Shown one piece after another: positions 5,570 to 9,541 of a stretch of DNA of 9,541 nt. The DNA is taken from NCBI GenBank assembly GCA_003979035.1, contig RXOA01000134.1:1-9541 (forward strand), in the 5' to 3' direction. Made by a program: the position numbers and the translations under genes. This DNA comes from Candidatus Bipolaricaulota bacterium. Lineage in GTDB: Bacteria > Bipolaricaulota > Bipolaricaulia > UBA7950 > UBA9294. A model generated the notes under the pieces. That model saw nothing but the letters and a program-made list of their open reading frames with translations, searched no databases and had not been told where the DNA came from. Position 1 is the stretch's first letter. Each line of letters begins with the position of its first letter.

Positions 5570-6465
5570 TCAGATCGATCCAGATGGCCCAGCGATCGCG
5601 CCTTCATGGGTGGTTGATTCCGGTTGGGCTCGTTGCCGTTTCGTTCGGATCCATCCTTGTTCGATTGGCCGGGGAAGCGCCACCGTTGGTGATCGCAGCG
5701 TGGCGGATGGGATGCGCGTCGCTTGTCCTCATCCCCGTGGCCATCCAACGACACGCACTTCGTGGGATCTCGCGTCGCGACGTGCTGCTCAGCATCATCA
5801 GCGGCGGGTTTCTCGCACTGCATTTCGCGTTCTGGATCCATTCGCTGTCCGCGACATCGGTGGCCAGCTCAACCGTTCTCGTCAGCACAAGCCCGATCTT
5901 TGTCGCGATCGGTTCTTGGTTCCTTCTCCGCGAGAGGATCTCGCGCCGGCAATTTATGGGAATCTCATTGTCCGTCGCCGGGAGTGTGATGGTCAGCCGG
6001 GTCGATTTCGGCGGGGCCGCTCATGTCGGTGACCTCCTCGCACTGGGGGGCGCCGCCATGTCCGCCGCCTATCTCATCGTCGGCCGCGGTGTTCGTCAAC
6101 GTGTTTCGATTCTCGCTTACATCACGCTGATGTACACGTCCGCCGCAGTCGCGTTGATCTTTGGCTGCCTCATCCTCCGTCAACCCCTCTTCGGGTATGC
6201 GCCGAATACCGTACTCTACCTCGTCCTTCTGGCCGTGATTCCTCAATTGATCGGTCACAGCTCGTTCAACGCACTGCTTGGCCGCTTTCGCGCATCCACA
6301 GTCTCAATCGTCTTGCTCGCCGAGCCGATCGGGAGCTCAGCGCTTGCCTATCTGATCCTTGGAGAGGCCGTGAACCCGTTGCAGGCGGTGGGAGGACTGC
6401 TCATACTGATAGGGATCTATGTGAGCGTGAGCAAGGAGGCGTCCCATGCAGCAAAGCTCGATTGA
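5566..6465 (+). CDS. EamA/DMT-superfamily transporter
   Basis: An inner-membrane protein of 299 residues with two EamA repeats and about ten hydrophobic helices (roughly 17-34, 40-60, 73-93, 99-122, 130-145, 154-173, 180-204, 214-235, 243-265, 272-288). Typical repeat signatures appear twice: HFAFWIHSL then SSTVLVSTSPIFVAIGSWFL followed by LLRERIS in the first half, and VLLAEPIGSSALAYLILGE in the second. Such proteins usually export amino acids, purines or other small metabolites, but the substrate cannot be read from the sequence. The start at 5566 overlaps the patatin stop by ATGA; an ATG at 5584 is an alternative. The gene runs 20 bp into the downstream hydrolase gene, so the two are translated as a coupled pair, hinting at a substrate connected with SAM or nucleoside turnover. 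Confidence 0.9.
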   Translation: MIRSIQMAQRSRLHGWLIPVGLVAVSFGSILVRLAGEAPPLVIAAWRMGCASLVLIPVAIQRHALRGISRRDVLLSIISGGFLALHFAFWIHSLSATSVASSTVLVSTSPIFVAIGSWFLLRERISRRQFMGISLSVAGSVMVSRVDFGGAAHVGDLLALGGAAMSAAYLIVGRGVRQRVSILAYITLMYTSAAVALIFGCLILRQPLFGYAPNTVLYLVLLAVIPQLIGHSSFNALLGRFRASTVSIVLLAEPIGSSALAYLILGEAVNPLQAVGGLLILIGIYVSVSKEASHAAKLD

Positions 6466-7684
6466 CATCCGCGCCGGACACGCCAAGATTCTGTGGGCGA
6501 GAAACCACATGCCGCTTCTCCGGAAGCTTCGGCCTGAATTCATCCGCGATCAACCGTTTCGGGAGCATCGTGTCGGGATGAGCATTCACCTCGAAGCCAA
6601 GACGGCCTGTCTGGCCATTCTTCTACGTGATGGAGGCGCAGATGTCACGGTGACGGGAAGCAATCCCCTGTCCACCCAAGATGACGTCGCTGCGGCATTG
6701 GCGACCGAGGACAGGATTGACGTTTTCGCGCGTCATGGTGCCAGTGAACAGCAGTACGCCGATGATCTTTGCAGCGTTCTTCATGCGGAACCGGATCTCA
6801 TTCTTGATGATGGGGGCGATCTGGTCGACCTGCTGCACGGGAGATTCGGGTTTGCCGTTCGCGGAGGATGCGAGGAGACGACGACCGGCGTCGCGCGCCT
6901 GCGCATCCGCAATCGAGAAGGGAACTTACGCTTCCCGATGATCGCGGTGAATGATGCCCGCATGAAGTACTTGTTTGATAACCGCTACGGGACGGGCCAA
7001 TCAACGTGGGATGCCATCATGCGATCGACGAACCTCGTCGTCGCTGGCAAGTCCGTGGTCGTTGTCGGCTATGGCTGGTGCGGAAAGGGGATCGCACGGA
7101 GGGCCCGCGGCCTCGGGGCCCGCGTCACGGTGTGTGAAGTGGATCCGGTTCGTGCCGTGGAAGCCCTCATGGATGGAAACCGAGTTGCCGCAGTGCGTGA
7201 GGCCATCGCAACGGCCGATGTGCTGATTACGGCCACCGGATGCGTCGACGCCGTGCCCGCAGAGGCACTCGAAGGAGCCCATGACGGCGTGATCCTCGCC
7301 AACGCAGGACACTTCGATGTGGAGATTAGCAAGGCTGGGCTGAACGCGCTCGCTGAGCGAAAGGAAGAGGTACGTCCCGGCGTCGAAGCGTTTCACTACA
7401 CGGACGGTCGAACCGTGTATCTGCTGGGCGACGGACGCCTTGTGAACCTGGTTCTCGGCGATGGACATCCGGCGGAGATCATGGATATCTCGTTTGCCGT
7501 GCAAGCGCTTTCGCTTCGTCATATCACGGAGAATGAGCTTCTCGCAGGACTCCATCGCGTTCCTGAGGCGATCGATCATCGGGTCGCTACCATGAAGCTC
7601 TCGTCCGAAAAGGTTATGATCGATACGCTGTCCGAACGGCAACAAGCCTATCTGGGGCTCGACTCTTTCTGTGCTGACGGGTGA
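6446..7684 (+). CDS. ahcY: S-adenosyl- (or S-inosyl-) homocysteine hydrolase, short archaeal/Thermotoga type
   Basis: An NAD-dependent enzyme that splits S-adenosylhomocysteine, or in some archaeal relatives S-inosylhomocysteine, into homocysteine and the nucleoside, recycling the SAM by-product. Its 412 residues match the short subfamily, below the roughly 430 of the human enzyme. Seen: LDDGGDL (120-126), EETTTGV (143-149), the catalytic Lys174 and Asp178 in KYLFDN, the Rossmann loop GYGWCGKG (208-215) and NAGHFD with His289. Differences from the classical enzyme: the N-terminal substrate motif reads H48-L-E50-A-K52-T rather than HxTxE, Thr183 replaces the conserved Cys of FDNxYGC, and the C-terminal Lys/Tyr tail ending in YRY is absent. 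The ATG at 6446 follows AAGGAGG (6433-6439) and overlaps the transporter gene by 20 bp. The exact substrate is uncertain. Confidence 0.9.
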   Translation: MQQSSIDIRAGHAKILWARNHMPLLRKLRPEFIRDQPFREHRVGMSIHLEAKTACLAILLRDGGADVTVTGSNPLSTQDDVAAALATEDRIDVFARHGASEQQYADDLCSVLHAEPDLILDDGGDLVDLLHGRFGFAVRGGCEETTTGVARLRIRNREGNLRFPMIAVNDARMKYLFDNRYGTGQSTWDAIMRSTNLVVAGKSVVVVGYGWCGKGIARRARGLGARVTVCEVDPVRAVEALMDGNRVAAVREAIATADVLITATGCVDAVPAEALEGAHDGVILANAGHFDVEISKAGLNALAERKEEVRPGVEAFHYTDGRTVYLLGDGRLVNLVLGDGHPAEIMDISFAVQALSLRHITENELLAGLHRVPEAIDHRVATMKLSSEKVMIDTLSERQQAYLGLDSFCADG

Positions 7685-7717
7685 ACCCCAGGGACGTAAA
7701 CCGAACATGAAGCAAGC

Positions 7718-7733
7718 GGGGTGAGATCTCTTG
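7718..7733 (+). promoter_or_regulatory. Ribosome binding site deciding the TTG start of ctpA
   Basis: GGGGTGAG (7718-7725) lies 5 nt before TTG (7731-7733). This start gives an MKKR positively charged N-terminus followed at once by the hydrophobic anchor, which supports it over alternatives. The nearby GTG at 7721 and ATG at 7707 are out of frame and blocked by a stop respectively. Confidence 0.65.
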
Positions 7734-8888
7734 AAGAAGCGAGTCCGATCGACGTGGCTGGTGTTGGCGGGGATTGTCGTCGGAGTTGTAGCCATGTCAC
7801 TGCTCGGTGCCCAGAGTTCTTCGTCGGGCCTGTTCGCGCCGCTCTCTCAGATCTACCAGTATGTCCAGAGCTACTTCTACCAGCCGGAGAGAATCGATGA
7901 TCAACAGGCGGTTTACGGCGCACTGCGCGGGATGATCGAGACTCTGGATGACCCGTACAGCGAGTACCTCGATCCGGTGGCGTACGAGCAGTTCAACCAG
8001 ATCATCGAGGGCGAGTTCAGTGGGGTCGGGATCGAGATCACGATCAAGGACAATGTGGTCACGGTCATTACGCCGCTCGTCGGAACGCCGGCCGAGGCAG
8101 CAGGGATGCGTGCCGGGGACCGGATCGTGGCCATCGATGGTGAATCCACAGAAGGAATGTCGCTCACGGAAGCGTCGGTCCGGATTCGCGGCGAAGCCGG
8201 CACAGCGGTGACTCTATCCGTCCTCCATGCGGACGACACGGAAGAAGAGATCCTCATCGTTCGTGATCTGATCACCATTTCGCCGCTGCACCTGGAACTC
8301 CTCGAAGAAGAGAACATCCTCTACATCCAGCTGTCGCGATTCGATTCAAGTGTTTCCTATGATCTCGAAGAGGGCCTCTTGGCCTACGACCTCGCTTCGC
8401 TGGACGGATTCATCCTCGATCTTCGCTACAACCCCGGCGGATTGTTGTCGGCGGCGATCTCCGTGTCCAGCCTGTTTGTCGACCGTGGTCAGCTCATCGT
8501 GACCACTGAGAGCCGGATTTCCGGGGAGCAAAAGTACAGCTCCATCGGAAATACAATCCCCAATATCCCGCTTGCTGTCCTGATCAATGAGGGGACGGCG
8601 AGTTCGGCGGAGATCACTGCCGGCGCGATCCGCGACCAGGACATGGGAGTTCTCATCGGCGCAAAGAGCTTTGGCAAGGGCGTTGTGCAGCGGGTATTCG
8701 ATTTCTCGGACGGCTCCGCCCTCAAGCTGACGACGGCGGAGTATCTTACTCCAAGTGGACAAGCCGTTGACGGTATCGGGCTGACCCCCGACATTGAGGC
8801 CGCCGAAGACGAAGATCCGGTCGAGCTGGCAATTGAGTGGATCGCCGCCCATGCCGGCACACGAACGCCGTTCTCATTAGACCCTTAG
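7731..8888 (+). CDS. ctpA: S41 family C-terminal processing protease (CtpA-like)
   Basis: An envelope serine protease that cuts proteins at or near their C-termini using a Ser/Lys dyad. The 385 residues are organised as a membrane anchor or uncleaved signal (about 8-27), an N-terminal helical region with DDPYSEYLDP (73-82), a PDZ domain (about 94-180: GEFSGVGIEI, GTPAEAAGMRAGDRIVAIDG) and the S41 catalytic core. By alignment with the family motif, Ser291 (NEGTASSAEITAGA) is the nucleophile and Lys316 (SFGKGVVQ) the base. The 25-residue spacing equals that of the characterised enzymes, and Gln320 is also in place. The start is TTG at 7731 with GGGGTGAG (7718-7725) before it; no in-frame ATG works, since the ATG at 7707 meets a stop at 7722. 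It follows the hydrolase by 46 bp and precedes gpsA by 6 bp. Confidence 0.94.
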   Translation: MKKRVRSTWLVLAGIVVGVVAMSLLGAQSSSSGLFAPLSQIYQYVQSYFYQPERIDDQQAVYGALRGMIETLDDPYSEYLDPVAYEQFNQIIEGEFSGVGIEITIKDNVVTVITPLVGTPAEAAGMRAGDRIVAIDGESTEGMSLTEASVRIRGEAGTAVTLSVLHADDTEEEILIVRDLITISPLHLELLEEENILYIQLSRFDSSVSYDLEEGLLAYDLASLDGFILDLRYNPGGLLSAAISVSSLFVDRGQLIVTTESRISGEQKYSSIGNTIPNIPLAVLINEGTASSAEITAGAIRDQDMGVLIGAKSFGKGVVQRVFDFSDGSALKLTTAEYLTPSGQAVDGIGLTPDIEAAEDEDPVELAIEWIAAHAGTRTPFSLDP

Positions 8889-8894
8889 GAAGAC

Positions 8895-9541
8895 GTGAGA
8901 TTCGCAGTCATCGGAGCAGGGAGTTGGGGAACAGCGTTTGCGCGGCTGTTGTCGCGTCGCGGCCATGCTGTACGCCTATGGGTGAGGCACGCGGCGCTTG
9001 CCGAACAGATCGCCGCAAAGCGTGAGAACGCCAAGTACCTTCCCGGCGTGTCTCTGCCCGAGACTTTGGACATCACGACGGATCTCGGTGTCGTTCACCA
9101 AGTCGATGCCGTTGTTCTCGCCGTTCCGTCCAAGGCCATGCGAGGCATGGTCGAGCGGATCGCTGAACTCGGCCCAGGCCCGGGTCCGGCAAGCGCTCCG
9201 ATGATCAGCCTTGCCAAAGGCCTTGATCGTCAACAGAAGCTGAGAATGTCCGAGTTGATCGAGAAACTGACCGGCAACCAACGCGTATTCGCTCTGTCGG
9301 GCCCGAGCCATGCCGAAGAAGTCGGACGCGACTGCCCGACGGCGGTCGTGCTCGCCGGGACGGACGAACAATGCGGAGAGTGGCTTCAACGAGAGCTCTC
9401 CACACCGCGTTTCCGTGTCTACCTTTCGGATGACCTTGTCGGCGTTGAGCTCTGTGCCACCATCAAGAACGTCATCGCCCTTGCCACCGGCGCTTCGGAT
9501 GGCCTCGGATACGGCGACAACAGCCGTGCCGCCCTCATTAC
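8895..9541 (+). CDS. gpsA: Glycerol-3-phosphate dehydrogenase [NAD(P)+] (3' truncated)
   Basis: Reduces dihydroxyacetone phosphate to sn-glycerol 3-phosphate, the backbone for bacterial phospholipids; cytoplasmic. 215 residues are visible and the family has about 330, so roughly 110-120 C-terminal residues lie beyond the right edge. Seen: the Rossmann motif GAGSWGTAFA (7-16), VLAVPSKAMR (74-83), the conserved Lys108 in SLAKGLD, LSGPSHAEE (134-142) and the catalytic-lysine block TIKNVIALATGASDGLGYGD (Lys191). The start is GTG at 8895, 6 bp after the ctpA stop, with AGGA (8887-8890) as Shine-Dalgarno overlapping that stop codon. GpsA at the end of a run containing a patatin-like lipase fits a membrane-lipid theme, although gpsA is a housekeeping gene and may simply be carried along. 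Confidence 0.96.
   Translation, partial: MRFAVIGAGSWGTAFARLLSRRGHAVRLWVRHAALAEQIAAKRENAKYLPGVSLPETLDITTDLGVVHQVDAVVLAVPSKAMRGMVERIAELGPGPGPASAPMISLAKGLDRQQKLRMSELIEKLTGNQRVFALSGPSHAEEVGRDCPTAVVLAGTDEQCGEWLQRELSTPRFRVYLSDDLVGVELCATIKNVIALATGASDGLGYGDNSRAALI

Noticed and set aside
7707..7724. Five-codon ATG ORF just before ctpA
   Set aside because: It is too short to support, has no Shine-Dalgarno, and its end coincides with the ctpA ribosome binding site.
7001..7795. 264-codon minus-strand frame opposite the hydrolase gene and the start of ctpA
   Set aside because: It is antisense to a confidently identified enzyme, with no recognisable domain and no Shine-Dalgarno evidence.
1..9541. CRISPR arrays, insertion sequences, tRNA genes, phage or toxin-antitoxin genes
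   Set aside because: None seen on either strand; composition and gene packing look like ordinary core chromosome.

Overview
This is a G+C-rich bacterial chromosome fragment (roughly 60% by eye). It carries nine confidently called protein genes, two of them cut by the window edges, plus one doubtful small ORF. It is densely packed, with strong Shine-Dalgarno sites, export signal peptides and several coupled start/stop overlaps. I see no mobile elements, CRISPR array, tRNA or rRNA. Two genes belong to families best known from archaea and deep-branching thermophilic bacteria: an adenosine-specific kinase (DUF355) and a short S-adenosylhomocysteine hydrolase of the Thermotoga/archaeal type. With the Thermotoga-like ferredoxin, they suggest an anaerobic or thermophile-related bacterial lineage, possibly an uncultured phylum such as Bipolaricaulota. 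That placement is an inference with low confidence.

Layout. (1) 1-2001, plus strand: the end of ribBA, ribH (lumazine synthase), then the adenosine-specific kinase. This is the tail of a riboflavin operon, with a purine gene behind it. (2) 2002-2180: a convergent spacer with two strong GC hairpins whose T-rich flanks favour termination of minus-strand transcripts. (3) 2181-4185, minus strand: two tandem paralogous exported proteins resembling the TRAP-associated TatT (T-component) family. Both keep a C-x8-C-x2-C cysteine pattern, and each appears to have its own promoter. (4) 4186-4341: a divergent promoter region. (5) 4342-4524, plus strand: a 60-residue single-cluster ferredoxin followed by a clear terminator. 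(6) 4667-9541, plus strand: a tightly packed five-gene run of patatin-like phospholipase, EamA/DMT exporter, SAH/SIH hydrolase, S41 carboxyl-terminal protease (CtpA-like) and glycerol-3-phosphate dehydrogenase (gpsA, cut at the right edge).

Working together. ribBA and ribH feed flavin synthesis. Two gene products handle adenosine or its S-homocysteine adducts. The downstream run combines membrane-lipid functions (patatin, GpsA), envelope proteolysis (CtpA), export (DMT) and SAM by-product recycling.

The points most worth a second look are the hydrolase with an HxExK signature in place of the classical HxTxE, the orphan TatT-like pair with conserved cysteines, and the palindromes centred on the predicted transcription starts of both TatT-like genes.
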